Source: FEN-1219 sp964503125
Lineage (GTDB): Bacteria > Pseudomonadota > Gammaproteobacteria > Steroidobacterales > Rariloculaceae
Direction of reading: 5' to 3'
Length of the DNA: 64,000 nt
NCBI GenBank assembly: GCA_964503125.1
Contig: CAZCZE010000005.1
Location: 1 to 64,000, forward strand
The notes under the pieces are model-generated. The model saw only the letters and a list, made by a program, of their open reading frames with translations. It did not search any database and had not been told where the DNA came from. Both the position numbers and the translations under genes were made by a program. Below, in pieces: positions 45,286 to 56,156 of the stretch. Positions within the stretch are counted from its first letter, which is position 1. The number at the start of each line of letters is the position of its first letter.

Positions 45286-46122
45286 CTAGTCGCGTTCGTT
45301 CAAGAACCGATCGAGGATAGCGTCCGCCTCGTCCGCCCCGTCCGCCCCGTCCGACTCGCTCTCGCACTCGCTGAACTCCTCGAGCGGCCCGCATTCGCCG
45401 AGCATGCAGGCGTCGACGAGTGCCGCGCAACCCTCCTCGAAATACTCCTGCGCCGGCTCGTAAGCATCGAGGAGCAGCAACGCCATGCCCTTCGACACCA
45501 ACGCAAACGTCGAATCGCCGTCGAGCTCGAGAGCCGCGTCGAAATCCTCGAGCGCAGCGTCGAACTCCGGCGGATCGCGGCTCATGCTCACGCGGCCGCG
45601 TGCAAGGTAGGCCGTAGGCGTTGGATTGACCAGCAGCGACGCCGAGAGCGCGGCCTCGGCCTCGTCGAAACGCCCGAGCGCGCCCAGGACGTAACCCATC
45701 TCGTAGTTGACGGCCCACGGCCAGTTCGCGCCGCGCACGTTCAACGCGATGCTTTCACGGTAGGCCTCGAGCGCCTCCTCAAGACGTCCCATCTGCGAAA
45801 GGGCCGTGCCCATGCGCCAGTACGCGACCTGGTCGTCCGGAATCGACTCCAACGCCGTCCGGAACTCCGCCAGCGCCGCCTCCCAGTTGCCGGCCTGCAG
45901 CTGCTCGTTGCCGCGTTGGTGAGCCTGATAGTTCGGGCTAGCGTTGAGCGCCGCTTGGTCGGCCGCCGCGTCTTCGGCCAGGCGCCGAAAGTCGTCGGCC
46001 GTAAAAGCGATGGTGTTGTCTTGGCCGCCAGCGGACAGCGCGACGGCAAGACCGAAGCATGCGAGCACGGTCCCCACGAACTGCGTGCGGAACGACGCGT
46101 GGTGGGCGCTTGTAGTGTTCAA
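45286..46122 (-). CDS. Exported TPR protein
   Basis: A 278-residue protein with a hydrophobic export signal (FVGTVLACFGLAVALSA) and TPR repeats from about 70 to 225 (NEQLQAGNWEAALAEFRTAL, YWRMGTALSQMGRLEEALEAY, YEMGYVLGALGRFDEAEAAL). The tail is acidic (SECESESDGADGADEAD). It is probably a periplasmic scaffold; no function can be given. The start is TTG at 46122; an internal GTG at the signal sequence is possible. Confidence 0.72.
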   Translation of the reverse strand: MNTTSAHHASFRTQFVGTVLACFGLAVALSAGGQDNTIAFTADDFRRLAEDAAADQAALNASPNYQAHQRGNEQLQAGNWEAALAEFRTALESIPDDQVAYWRMGTALSQMGRLEEALEAYRESIALNVRGANWPWAVNYEMGYVLGALGRFDEAEAALSASLLVNPTPTAYLARGRVSMSRDPPEFDAALEDFDAALELDGDSTFALVSKGMALLLLDAYEPAQEYFEEGCAALVDACMLGECGPLEEFSECESESDGADGADEADAILDRFLNERD

Positions 46123-46179
46123 AAGACGTACCTCTACGCGGCCCGAGCCGGCATCAGTATGAGCGCGGGCCTCACGCTG

Positions 46180-46401
46180 TCAATTCGACGTTGGCCGGCG
46201 CCGCTGCCACCAGAACGCCGCGAGCACGACGGCGACCGACAAGGCGCTCGCGGCGAGCTGCGCGCGTTCGGCCGCGCGGAACAGCATCGAGAGCAGCACG
46301 AGCGCGATACCGATCACGGTCGCGTAGCTGAGCCAAGGATACAGCCACATCCGAATCGCGAGCCGCTCGCGGCCGTCGCGCGATCGCGTCACAGTTGCCA
46401 C
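46180..46401 (-). pseudogene. C-terminal remnant of an amino-acid permease (GabP-like)
   Basis: A 73-codon open frame encodes RLAIRMWLYPWLSYATVIG followed by two hydrophobic segments and a basic end. This closely resembles the last ~60 residues of APC-superfamily amino-acid/GABA permeases (the RMWLYPWLSW region and final two spans). The remaining ~400 residues are absent; upstream sequence runs straight into msrB. I read it as a decayed fragment. An intact small membrane protein is a less likely alternative. Confidence 0.55.
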
Positions 46402-46444
46402 GCGCGGGATTTCTCACTGCGCACGGAACGGTGCCGCTCGCGGG

Positions 46445-46927
46445 CTACTGGGGGCTACCCGCCTTGCGAAGCGATACCGCGTTGATGCAGAACCTGAGGC
46501 CGCTCGGCGGCGGGCCGTCGGGGAAGACGTGGCCCAAGTGGGCGTCGCAGACGTTGCAGGTGGTCTCGATGCGCTCCATGCCGTGGCCGCCGTCGACGTG
46601 GTAGGCCACGACGTCGGGTGTCAACGGCGCCGTGAAGCTCGGCCAGCCCGTGCGGCTGTCGAATTTGCTCGTCGAATCGAACAGCGGCGTGTCGCAGCAG
46701 ACGCAGTGGTAGCGCCCCGGCTCGAACAACGCGCAGAGCTCCGAGCTGAACGGGCGCTCCGTGCCTTTGTTGCGCGCGACGTGGTATTGCTCGTCCGTAA
46801 GCTCCGCGCGCCACTCGGCGTCGCTCTTCTCGACGCGCTGCGGTGGCGCGACGTTACCGCGGCGCGCGAGCTCGACGACTCCCGGCCACTTCAGCAAGCT
46901 CGACGGCTCGCGTTTGTCGGCGCTCAT
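46445..46927 (-). CDS. msrB: Peptide-methionine (R)-S-oxide reductase MsrB
   Basis: A 160-residue enzyme repairing methionine-R-sulfoxide in proteins. Zinc cysteines are Cys75/Cys78 (YHCVCCDT) and Cys124/Cys127 (CNVC); catalytic Cys147 lies in LRFCINAVSL. The motif GWPSFTAPL is typical. It follows msrA by 3 bases, forming an oxidative-damage repair operon. Confidence 0.95.
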   Translation of the reverse strand: MSADKREPSSLLKWPGVVELARRGNVAPPQRVEKSDAEWRAELTDEQYHVARNKGTERPFSSELCALFEPGRYHCVCCDTPLFDSTSKFDSRTGWPSFTAPLTPDVVAYHVDGGHGMERIETTCNVCDAHLGHVFPDGPPPSGLRFCINAVSLRKAGSPQ

Positions 46928-46930
46928 GCG

Positions 46931-47449
46931 TCACGCCGTCCGCACGCTCGCGCGCCGCGGCAGGCGCCAGTTCGGCCGCGGGAAGTGGCAGGTGTAACCG
47001 CCGGGGTAGCGCAACAAATAGTCCTGGTGCTCGGGCTCGGCTTCCCAGAAGGGGCCGGCCGGACGCACCTCGGTCACGACGCGCCCGGGCCAGAGCTTCG
47101 ACGCGTCGACGTCGGCGATCGTGTCCTCGGCCACTGCACGCTGCTCGTCGGAGAGGTAGTAGATTTCGGAGCGATACGACGTGCCCATATCGTTGCCTTG
47201 CCGGTTCTTCGTGGTCGGATCATGGATCTGGAAGAAGAACTCGAGGAGCTCGCGATACGAGAGCTTCGTCGGGTCGAAGACGACCTCGATGGCTTCGGCG
47301 TGCGTGCCGTGGTTGCGGTACGTCGCATACTCCACGTCGCCGCCGCTGTAGCCGACGCGTGTGGCCGTGACTCCGGGCAGCTTGCGGATCAAGTCCTGCA
47401 TGCCCCAGAAGCAACCGCCCGCGAGGATTGCCGTTTCGGTCTTCGCCAT
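46931..47449 (-). CDS. msrA: Peptide-methionine (S)-S-oxide reductase MsrA
   Basis: A 172-residue enzyme reducing methionine-S-sulfoxide. Catalytic Cys13 is in AGGCFWGMQDL; VGYSGG, HAEAIEVVFDP and FFQIHDPTTKNRQGNDMG complete the signature. The ATG at 47449 begins MAKTETAILAGGCFWG, the usual start; the longer frame is not used. It is the first gene of the msrA-msrB pair. Confidence 0.95.
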   Translation of the reverse strand: MAKTETAILAGGCFWGMQDLIRKLPGVTATRVGYSGGDVEYATYRNHGTHAEAIEVVFDPTKLSYRELLEFFFQIHDPTTKNRQGNDMGTSYRSEIYYLSDEQRAVAEDTIADVDASKLWPGRVVTEVRPAGPFWEAEPEHQDYLLRYPGGYTCHFPRPNWRLPRRASVRTA

Positions 47450-47589
47450 GTCGTAGTCCTCCGTGTGCTCTGAGCGTGCAGTATAGAGTGCAACAAAATT
47501 CGGCTCGCGTGCGTCGAGATGGGGCTCGGCCGCCTCGAGGACGGGTGCTATGCTCGCCCTCACGTCGGCCGAAGAGGTGCCCGGCTGCC

Positions 47590-48669
47590 ATGCGTGCTCT
47601 CACCCGCTCGTTGTGCTTTTGTGTGGCCTTCGGTTGGAGCGCTTCGTCGGTGGCTCAAGCGCCGAACGAAAGCGGCGATTTCACCATCGTCATTGATCCG
47701 GCAGTTTTCGCGAACGAGAATAGCGCCCTCGGACCTGCTTGGCTGCTGTATGCCACGGCCGTCGTCACGGCAGCGACGTCGCCGGAGTTTCGCGATCGAC
47801 CCGTCGACGACTACGCGATCGAGGTGTCCGCGCGCACGGCCCTTGCGCGCTATTGGTCCGAGGAACGACCCCGACGGGCGCGGACGCAGGATCCCTATCT
47901 CGACACCCTCGTAAAGATCCACGACGCGGGGTTCGTCGAAGAGTACGTGTTGGCCGTTTTCGCGCAGCCCGGTTGGTCGCTATCCGCTGCGGAGCTCGAT
48001 TCGCTCGACCTCACGGCGTTCGGTGACTGGGCCCGCGACCACGTCGATGCGTTCGGGTCGGTCACGCTCGCAGGAGTCGAGGCCAAGAGTGCCCGACCGC
48101 CGGTCCCTACGGGGTCCGAGCTGCCGGACCCGGAGGGGTTCGAGCCTTCGCGCTGCGCGGCGTCAATCGAGTCCATGCGCGAGACCATGGGGGCGTGGGA
48201 GCGGGAGAAAACCGCGCTACCAGGCGCGCCGGTCGCGGCCGAAGAGATCGGGCACTTCCTCGCCATCCTCGAAGCGATTCGGGCGAAAGAACCGTACCGA
48301 ACCCAGGGCGTCAGCTGGGTGTCGATGCGGCCCGCACTGTGGGGGTATTACGCCGGCTTCTGCGGCGTGGAAGTGGGCGACTTGGTTGCCGCGCGCCGTT
48401 GGCTCGAAGCGGCACTGGTAATGCTGCCGCTGACGTTCGACGTGCGGCACGAGCTCATTCATGTGCTGGTTATGGAAGGCCGACTGGACGAGGCCGATAC
48501 CCAGATCGACGACATCCTGGACGTCGCCACCGATGACTGCGCGCTGGCGCGCGCGTGGCGGCGCCGCGGATACATTCGGTTCGAGCAGCGCAGCTGGGAG
48601 GAGGCGCGCACTGCGTACCTGCGCTCACTGCGGTACGACCCGGGCAACTCGCTCGGCTGGACGAGCTGA
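47590..48669 (+). CDS. Exported TPR-containing hypothetical protein, probable C-terminal frameshift
   Basis: A 359-residue protein with a signal peptide (to about WSASSVAQ, residue 23). The middle region is unrecognised, and a TPR-like helical C-terminus runs at about 275-355 (GDLVAARRWLEAALVMLP, EGRLDEADTQIDDIL, SWEEARTAYLRSLRYDPGN). It stops in GWTS, but shifting one base continues LDELKLIDEQVAAGGGEP for about 33 residues to a stop at 48758. A one-base loss near 48662 is therefore likely. The ATG at 47590 has AGAGGTG upstream. Function unknown. Confidence 0.65.
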   Translation: MRALTRSLCFCVAFGWSASSVAQAPNESGDFTIVIDPAVFANENSALGPAWLLYATAVVTAATSPEFRDRPVDDYAIEVSARTALARYWSEERPRRARTQDPYLDTLVKIHDAGFVEEYVLAVFAQPGWSLSAAELDSLDLTAFGDWARDHVDAFGSVTLAGVEAKSARPPVPTGSELPDPEGFEPSRCAASIESMRETMGAWEREKTALPGAPVAAEEIGHFLAILEAIRAKEPYRTQGVSWVSMRPALWGYYAGFCGVEVGDLVAARRWLEAALVMLPLTFDVRHELIHVLVMEGRLDEADTQIDDILDVATDDCALARAWRRRGYIRFEQRSWEEARTAYLRSLRYDPGNSLGWTS

Positions 48670-48773
48670 AGCTCATAGACGAGCAGGTCGCGGCAGGCGG
48701 CGGCGAGCCGTCGCCCGCTCTGGAGCCCGAGCAACTCGTGAGCCGCTGCCGAGAGTAAGCAGGGCAACCCGCG

Positions 48774-49976
48774 TCAGCGCAGCACCACGCGCAGCTGCTC
48801 CACGAGCCAATCGAGCTCGCCGCGCCGCACGACGAGCGGCGGCGCGAGCCGGATCACTTGTGCGTGCGTGTCCTTCGCGAGCACGCCACGCGCGAGCAGC
48901 CGCTCGCAGAACGCGCGCGCGGTTCCCGCGGCGGCCGCAAGCTCTATTCCGACGAGCAAGCCGCGGCCGCGAACGTCCTCGATGCACGGCGCGCGCAAGC
49001 CGCGCAGCGCTGCGAACAGATAGTCGCCGAGCTCGGCCGCGCGCTCTGCCAGCTTCTCGTCGACGAGCACGCCGAGCGCGGCGCGGCCCACGGCTGAGGC
49101 GAGCGGGTTACCGCCGAACGTGCTGCCGTGGTCGCCGGGCTTGAACAACGTCATGAGCGCGCGGCTCGCGAGCACCGCGGACACGGGATAAGCACCGCCG
49201 CCGAGCGCCTTGCCGAGCACGAGCACGTCGGGCGCGGCGCCTTCCTCGTGCTCGTGCGCGAACATCTTGCCCGTGCGCCCGAGCCCGGTTTGGATCTCGT
49301 CGAGCACGAACAGCACGTTGCGCTCGCGGCACAGCGCGCGCGCCGCGGCGAGATAGCCCGGCGGCGGCACGAGCACGCCGGCCTCGGCCTGGATCGGCTC
49401 GACGAGGAACGCCACCGTGTCGTCCGTCAACGCCGCGCGCAAGGCCTCGAGATCGCCGAAGTCGACGAGCGTGAAGCCCGGCGCGAACGGGCCGAAGTCC
49501 TCGCGGTACTGCGGCTCGGACGAGAACCCGACGATCGTCGTCGTGCGGCCGTGGAAGTTGTTGCGGCAGACGACGATCTCGGCGCGATCGCGCGGCACGC
49601 CCTTGACGCGGTAGCCCCAGCGGCGCGCGAGCTTGATGGCTGTCTCGACGGCTTCGGCGCCCGTGTTCATCGGCAGCGCCATCTCCATTCGCGCGAGCGC
49701 GCAGAGTTCCGCTAGGAACGGCCCCATTTGGTCGTTGTGCACGGCGCGCGACGTCAACGTGAGCCGCTCGGCTTGCTCGACGAGCGCGCGCACGATGCGC
49801 GGGTGGCGATGACCTTGGTTGAGCGCGGAGTAGGCGCTCACGCAGTCTAGGTACTTGCGCCCCTCGACGTCCCAGAGCCACACGCCCTCGGCGCGCGCCG
49901 CGACGACGAGCAACGGCGCGTAGTTGGGCGCGCTGACCATTTCGGTCGCCGCGATCACGGTCCGGCTGTCGCTCAT
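48774..49976 (-). CDS. rocD: Ornithine aminotransferase
   Basis: A 400-residue PLP-dependent class III aminotransferase converting ornithine plus 2-oxoglutarate to glutamate semialdehyde plus glutamate. Signatures are DCVSAYSALNQGHRHPRI, MNTGAEAVETAIKLARRW, NNFHGRTTTIVGFS, VLDEIQTGLGRTGKMFA and LGKALGGGAYPVSAVLA with the PLP lysine. It overlaps the arginase stop as ATGA, so rocF-rocD are coupled. With PutA nearby this completes arginine-to-glutamate catabolism. Confidence 0.95.
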   Translation of the reverse strand: MSDSRTVIAATEMVSAPNYAPLLVVAARAEGVWLWDVEGRKYLDCVSAYSALNQGHRHPRIVRALVEQAERLTLTSRAVHNDQMGPFLAELCALARMEMALPMNTGAEAVETAIKLARRWGYRVKGVPRDRAEIVVCRNNFHGRTTTIVGFSSEPQYREDFGPFAPGFTLVDFGDLEALRAALTDDTVAFLVEPIQAEAGVLVPPPGYLAAARALCRERNVLFVLDEIQTGLGRTGKMFAHEHEEGAAPDVLVLGKALGGGAYPVSAVLASRALMTLFKPGDHGSTFGGNPLASAVGRAALGVLVDEKLAERAAELGDYLFAALRGLRAPCIEDVRGRGLLVGIELAAAAGTARAFCERLLARGVLAKDTHAQVIRLAPPLVVRRGELDWLVEQLRVVLR

Positions 49977-50935
49977 AGCGTGTACTTGCCGGTTGCGTCG
50001 CTCGTGCGTGCCAGGATCTGCAAGCCGAACAGGCTCTCGACGAGCTCGACGGCGAGCTCGGCCGTGCGGTTGCCTTCGTCGTACGCAGGGTTGAGCTCCA
50101 TGACGTCGAGCGAGGCCATGAGGCCCGAGTCGTGAATCATCTCCATGCAGAGCTGCGCTTCGCGATACGTCGGCCCCCCCGGCACCGTCGACGGCACACC
50201 CGGCGCGATCGCCGGATCGAGAAAATCGACGTCGAAGCTCACGTGCAGGTGCACGTCGCGCCCGGCGACCTGTGCGAGCGCTTGCTCCATGACGGTCCGC
50301 ATGCGCAGCTCGTCGATGCGGCGCATGTCGTAGACCGTCATGCCGCTGTCGACGACGAGCTTCTTCTCGGCGGCGTCCACGGAGCGGACGCCGATTTGCA
50401 CGATGCGGCTGGCCGGCACGATGGGCTTAGCACCGCTCAGCGTCGTGAGCTCGCTCGGGCCCATGCCCGCGATGATGCTCGCGGGCATACCGTGCAAGTT
50501 GCCCGACGGCGACGAGCTCGCGACGTTGAAGTCCGCGTGCGCATCGAGCCAGAGCACCGCAACCTGCTTCCCCCGTTCCGCGCAATAGCGCGCCACGGCC
50601 GCGACCGAGCCGATGGCCACGCTGTGATCGCCGCCCATGAGCAGCGGAAACTCGCCGACCGTGAGGCTGGCGTAGACCGTGTCGTGCACGGCCGCGCACC
50701 AGGTCGTCACCTCGCGCAGGTGGCGGTAGTCACCCGCGCGCGGCTCTTCGGGGTTCGCCGGCCCGACGACGTCGCCGCGGTCGACGACGGTGCGGCCGAG
50801 CCGGCGCAGCGCTCTGTCGAGCCCCGCCACGCGCAGCGCTTCGGGGCCCATCGACGCGCCGCGCCGACCGGCGCCGACATCGGTCGGCGCCCCGATCAAC
50901 GCCACGGGCACGGACTCACGCTCGGCGCTCGCCAT
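49973..50935 (-). CDS. rocF: Arginase
   Basis: A 320-residue Mn-dependent ureohydrolase giving ornithine and urea from arginine. Metal motifs GGDHSVAIG, WLDAHADFN and SFDVDFLDP are intact, and the SSSPSGNLHGMPAS loop fits arginase rather than agmatinase or formiminoglutamase. It is transcribed with rocD. Urease genes are not in the window, so the fate of urea is unknown. Confidence 0.94.
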   Translation of the reverse strand: MASAERESVPVALIGAPTDVGAGRRGASMGPEALRVAGLDRALRRLGRTVVDRGDVVGPANPEEPRAGDYRHLREVTTWCAAVHDTVYASLTVGEFPLLMGGDHSVAIGSVAAVARYCAERGKQVAVLWLDAHADFNVASSSPSGNLHGMPASIIAGMGPSELTTLSGAKPIVPASRIVQIGVRSVDAAEKKLVVDSGMTVYDMRRIDELRMRTVMEQALAQVAGRDVHLHVSFDVDFLDPAIAPGVPSTVPGGPTYREAQLCMEMIHDSGLMASLDVMELNPAYDEGNRTAELAVELVESLFGLQILARTSDATGKYTL

Positions 50936-51018
50936 CGGCCGAGTGTGGCACGGCTACCCGGCAGACCCAACCTGCCGCGAGGTGGCGACAGTCCCGCGCT
51001 GGCGACGTGCGGCCACAC

Positions 51019-51024
51019 TAGAAT
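51019..51024 (+). promoter_or_regulatory. Candidate -10 box (TAGAAT) 6 bases before a start codon
   Basis: TAGAAT ends 6 bases before the GTG at 51031, consistent with a leaderless transcript. No ribosome site is present in the gap. Confidence 0.45.
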
Positions 51025-51030
51025 GCGCGA

Positions 51031-52671
<1,641 letters not shown>

Positions 52672-52693
52672 CGCGCGCGCTCACTGGCGGGAG

Positions 52694-52747
52694 GGCCGCA
52701 AAATGCTCCTGCATTTGCGGCATGTCCGCCATCCATGGCGGCCAAAT
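52694..52747. repeat. Composite hairpin repeat element, copy 2 (inverted)
   Basis: Read on the minus strand, the element contains the paired GCCGCCAT/ATGGCGG hairpin, then ACATGCCGC and AAATGCAGGAGCATTTTGCGG, the same order as the last half of copy 1 at 12471-12521. The stem bases differ (CCGC/GCGG here, CCGAAAA/TTTTCGG there) but remain complementary, and the GCAGGAGC loop is identical. It begins 23 bases after the gamma-glutamyltransferase stop. Confidence 0.75.
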
Positions 52748-52957
52748 TTAGTGGGCAGAAGCGGCCGCAGCGCAGTGAAATCGTTCGGGGGGGAATGCGA
52801 TTCAGGTGACGACCGCAACCGACCCTGCCCGCAGGTCATTAAGCAAGCGCCGTGCCAAGGCGGAAGCCCAGCGAATCCGCGGGGTCCGAGCCGTCCGCGG
52901 GCCCGCTTCGCACCGTTAGCGAGCGCTCGGGGTCGCCCCCTGCCCGAATTTGGGACG

Positions 52958-55900
52958 CTAGGTCTCGTGGCCGGCGTCGAGCGACAGCAACGTTGCGTTG
53001 CCGCCGACGGCCGCCGTGTTCGTCGTGACCGTGCGCTCGGTCGCGAACCGCGGCAGATAGTGGGGGCCGCCGGCCTTCGGCCCCGTGCCCGATAGGCCCA
53101 TGCCGCCGAACGGCTGCACGCCGACGACGGCGCCGATCATGTTGCGGTTGACGTACACATTGCCGACCCGGGCGCGCAGGGCGATGGCTTTCGCCGTCGA
53201 ATCGATGCGCGTGTGCACGCCGAGCGTCAGACCGTAGCCCAGGCCATTGATCTCGTCGACGAGCTCGTCGAGACGCTCCGGCCGGTAACGAACGACGTGG
53301 AGAATCGGGCCGAACACCTCGCGCGTGAGCGCCGCGGCGCGCGGCAGCGCGATGGCGGTCGGCGCCACGAACAGGCCGTGCGCGTGTGACGCGTCAAGGC
53401 GGCAGCGATGCACGACGGCGCGCTCGTGCTCGGCCACGTACCGAGTGAGCATCGCGTGCGCGTCGCCGTCGATGACGGGGCCTAAGTCGGTCGCGAGCAG
53501 GCTTGGGTCGCCTACGACGAGCTCGTCCATGGCGCCCCGCAGCATGCGCACGATCTCGTCGGCCGTGTGCTCGGGCAGGCACAAGAGGCGCAGCGCCGAG
53601 CAGCGCTGGCCCGCGCTGTTGAACGCCGACGTCAGCGTATCGCGCACGACCTGCTCCGGCAGCGCCGAGCTGTCGACGATCATCGCGTTGACGCCACCCG
53701 TCTCGGCGATGAGCGTGGCGATGGCGCCGTCGCGGACGGCGAGCCGGGAGTTGATCGCGCGCGCCGTCTCCACCGAGCCCGTGAACGCGACCCCGGCGAC
53801 GCGCGCGTCGGCGAGCAACGCTTCGCCGAGCGTGCGCCCGTCGCCGGGCAGGAATTGCAGCGCGCCGGCGGGCACGCCGGCTTTCTCGAGCAGCGCCACG
53901 GCGCGCGCCGCCACGAGCGTGCCCTGCTCGGCGGGCTTCGCGATCACCGTGTTGCCGGCCGCGAGCGCCGCGGCGACTTGACCCGTAAAGATCGCGAGCG
54001 GGAAGTTCCACGGGCTCACGCAAACGAACACGCCGCGCCCGACGAGCGTGAGCTCGTTGCGCTCGCCCGTGGGCCCCGGCAACACGACGGGCGCCGCGAG
54101 CCAGTGCTCGCACTGCGCCGCGTAGTAGCGCAGCAGATCGACGGTCTCGCGAACCTCGGCGAGGCTGTCGGGCACCGTCTTGCCCGTCTCGGCGACGCAG
54201 CGCGCGACGAGCTCGGCGCGATCGGCCTCGACGAGCTCGGCCGCGCGGCGCAGAGATGCGGCGCGCTCGCGCGCCGGCGTCTCGCTCCAGCGCGGCGCGA
54301 ACGCGCTTGCCGCGTCGAGCGCGCGGCGCGCCGTCGCGGCATCGGCGAGCTCGGCCACGCCGACGACGCGATGCACGGCCGCGGGATCGCGGCACTCGTG
54401 GGCCGCGCCGCGCACGTCCTTGCCGTCGATGCGCGGCCGCGCGCGCCACTGCCCCGCGGTCGTCGTGCCGAGCATCGCGACGAGATCGTCGAGATCGCGG
54501 CTCGACGCCAGGTTAGTGCCGCGCGAGTTGGCGCGCTCGGGCGCGAACAGCGCGCGCGGCAACGGGATGCGCGGATGCGCGGCGCTGCGCGCGGCGCGCG
54601 CGACGGTCACGGGATCGGCCACGATCTCGTCGCTCTGTGTCTCGGCCTGCACGAGCCGGTTGACGAACGACGTGTTGGCGCCGTTCTCGAGCAAGCGCCG
54701 CACGAGATACGGCAGCAGGTGCTCGTGACTGCCGACGGGCGCGTAAACGCGGCAGCGGTGCACGAACTTGGGCCGCGCGAGCAGCTCGCCGTAGAGCTCC
54801 TCGCCCATGCCGTGCAAGCGCTGGAGCTCGAACGGTTTGCTGCCGCCGGCCTCGAGCAGCCAAGCGACCGTGTGCGCGTTGTGCGTCGCGAACTGCGGAT
54901 AGAGCCCGGCGTGCTCCATGAGCAACGCCTTGGCGCACGCGAGATAGGAGACGTCGGTGTTGCACTTGCGCGTGAACACCGGGTAGCCGCCGAGCCCCTG
55001 CTCCTGCGCGCGTTTGATCTCGCTGTCCCAGTAGGCTCCCTTGACGAGGCGCACGGCGATCGTGCGCCGGCCCACCCGCGCAAGCTCGCCGAGCCAGGTG
55101 AGCACGGGCAGCGCGCGCTTCTGGTACGCCTGCACGGCGAGGCCGAGACCGGCGTAGTCCTTAAGACGCGCGTCGCCGTAGACGCGCGCGAAGATCGCAA
55201 GCGACAACTCGAGCCGGTCGGCCTCCTCGGCGTCGACGGTGAGGCCGATGCCGGCCGCGCGCGCCGCTAGCGCGAGGTCCGCGAGCCGGCCTGCGAGCTC
55301 GCGCGCGGCGCGCCCGCTCTGCGCGACCTCGTGGCGCGGGCAGAGCGCCGAGAGCTTCACGGACACGCTCGGCGCGTCGAGCAATGAGCCGGCGCGCGGC
55401 GCCGCCTTGCCGACGGCCGCGATCGCCGCGCGGTAGGCGGCGAAGTAGCGCTCGGCGTCCACGGCCGTGAGCGCGGCCTCGCCGAGCATGTCGAACGAAT
55501 ACGTGAGCGCGGGCTCCTCCGCCGCGCGGGCGAGCGCGCTCTCGATCGTTTCGCCCATGACGAATTGCTGGCCGAGGATGCGCATCGCTTGGCGCAGCGC
55601 GGCGCGGACCACGGGCTCGCCCACGCGCTCGACGAGCCGCGTGAAGAACGTGCCGGGTGCCTCGGCGACGTCGGCCGGCCGCACCATGCGGCCCGTGAGG
55701 ATCAGCGCCCAGGTCGACGCGTTGACGAACAGCGAATCGCTCGCGCCCAGATGCGCCTGCCAGTCGGCCGAGCCCAACTTGTCGGCGATGAGCCGATCCG
55801 CAGTCGCGGTGTCGGGGATGCGCAGCAGCGCCTCGGCGAGGCACATGAGCACGATGCCTTCGGCCGACGAGAGATCGTACTCGCGGAGCAGCGCGTCGAT

Positions 55901-56125
55901 GCCGCCCGCGTCCTGCTGCCGGCGGCGAATCGCCTCGACGAGCTCCTGCGCCGCCGCGCGCACGCGCGCGGCCTGCGCGGCCGGCAGCGTCGCGTGCTCG
56001 AGCAAGTCCGCGAGCGTCGTCGCTTCGTCGGCGAGGTAATGTTCGGTGATGGCCGCGCTCACGGCAGGCGGCGCGGGATGCGCCGCGTCGAACAGCCAGT
56101 GGCGCGTGTCGTCGGGGCCGGCCAT
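52958..56125 (-). CDS. putA: Bifunctional proline dehydrogenase / glutamate semialdehyde dehydrogenase PutA
   Basis: A 1055-residue inner-membrane-associated flavoenzyme. Residues ~60-520 are the FAD proline dehydrogenase barrel (GLTVDAEEADRLELSL, VRLVKGAYWDSEIKRAQ, FATHNAHTVAWLL, YAPVGSHEHLLPYLVRRLLE). Residues ~570-1040 are the NAD+ dehydrogenase (CVSPWNFPLAIFTGQV, LIAETGGVNAMIVDSSALP, and FNSAGQRCSALRLL with the catalytic Cys). The N-terminal ribbon-helix-helix DNA-binding domain of E. coli PutA is missing, so this is the enzyme-only form and does not repress its own gene. It turns proline, or semialdehyde from rocD, into glutamate. Confidence 0.96.
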   Translation of the reverse strand: MAGPDDTRHWLFDAAHPAPPAVSAAITEHYLADEATTLADLLEHATLPAAQAARVRAAAQELVEAIRRRQQDAGGIDALLREYDLSSAEGIVLMCLAEALLRIPDTATADRLIADKLGSADWQAHLGASDSLFVNASTWALILTGRMVRPADVAEAPGTFFTRLVERVGEPVVRAALRQAMRILGQQFVMGETIESALARAAEEPALTYSFDMLGEAALTAVDAERYFAAYRAAIAAVGKAAPRAGSLLDAPSVSVKLSALCPRHEVAQSGRAARELAGRLADLALAARAAGIGLTVDAEEADRLELSLAIFARVYGDARLKDYAGLGLAVQAYQKRALPVLTWLGELARVGRRTIAVRLVKGAYWDSEIKRAQEQGLGGYPVFTRKCNTDVSYLACAKALLMEHAGLYPQFATHNAHTVAWLLEAGGSKPFELQRLHGMGEELYGELLARPKFVHRCRVYAPVGSHEHLLPYLVRRLLENGANTSFVNRLVQAETQSDEIVADPVTVARAARSAAHPRIPLPRALFAPERANSRGTNLASSRDLDDLVAMLGTTTAGQWRARPRIDGKDVRGAAHECRDPAAVHRVVGVAELADAATARRALDAASAFAPRWSETPARERAASLRRAAELVEADRAELVARCVAETGKTVPDSLAEVRETVDLLRYYAAQCEHWLAAPVVLPGPTGERNELTLVGRGVFVCVSPWNFPLAIFTGQVAAALAAGNTVIAKPAEQGTLVAARAVALLEKAGVPAGALQFLPGDGRTLGEALLADARVAGVAFTGSVETARAINSRLAVRDGAIATLIAETGGVNAMIVDSSALPEQVVRDTLTSAFNSAGQRCSALRLLCLPEHTADEIVRMLRGAMDELVVGDPSLLATDLGPVIDGDAHAMLTRYVAEHERAVVHRCRLDASHAHGLFVAPTAIALPRAAALTREVFGPILHVVRYRPERLDELVDEINGLGYGLTLGVHTRIDSTAKAIALRARVGNVYVNRNMIGAVVGVQPFGGMGLSGTGPKAGGPHYLPRFATERTVTTNTAAVGGNATLLSLDAGHET

Positions 56126-56156
56126 GCCCCCTAGTCTAGTGCTTGGCTCCCGCGCC

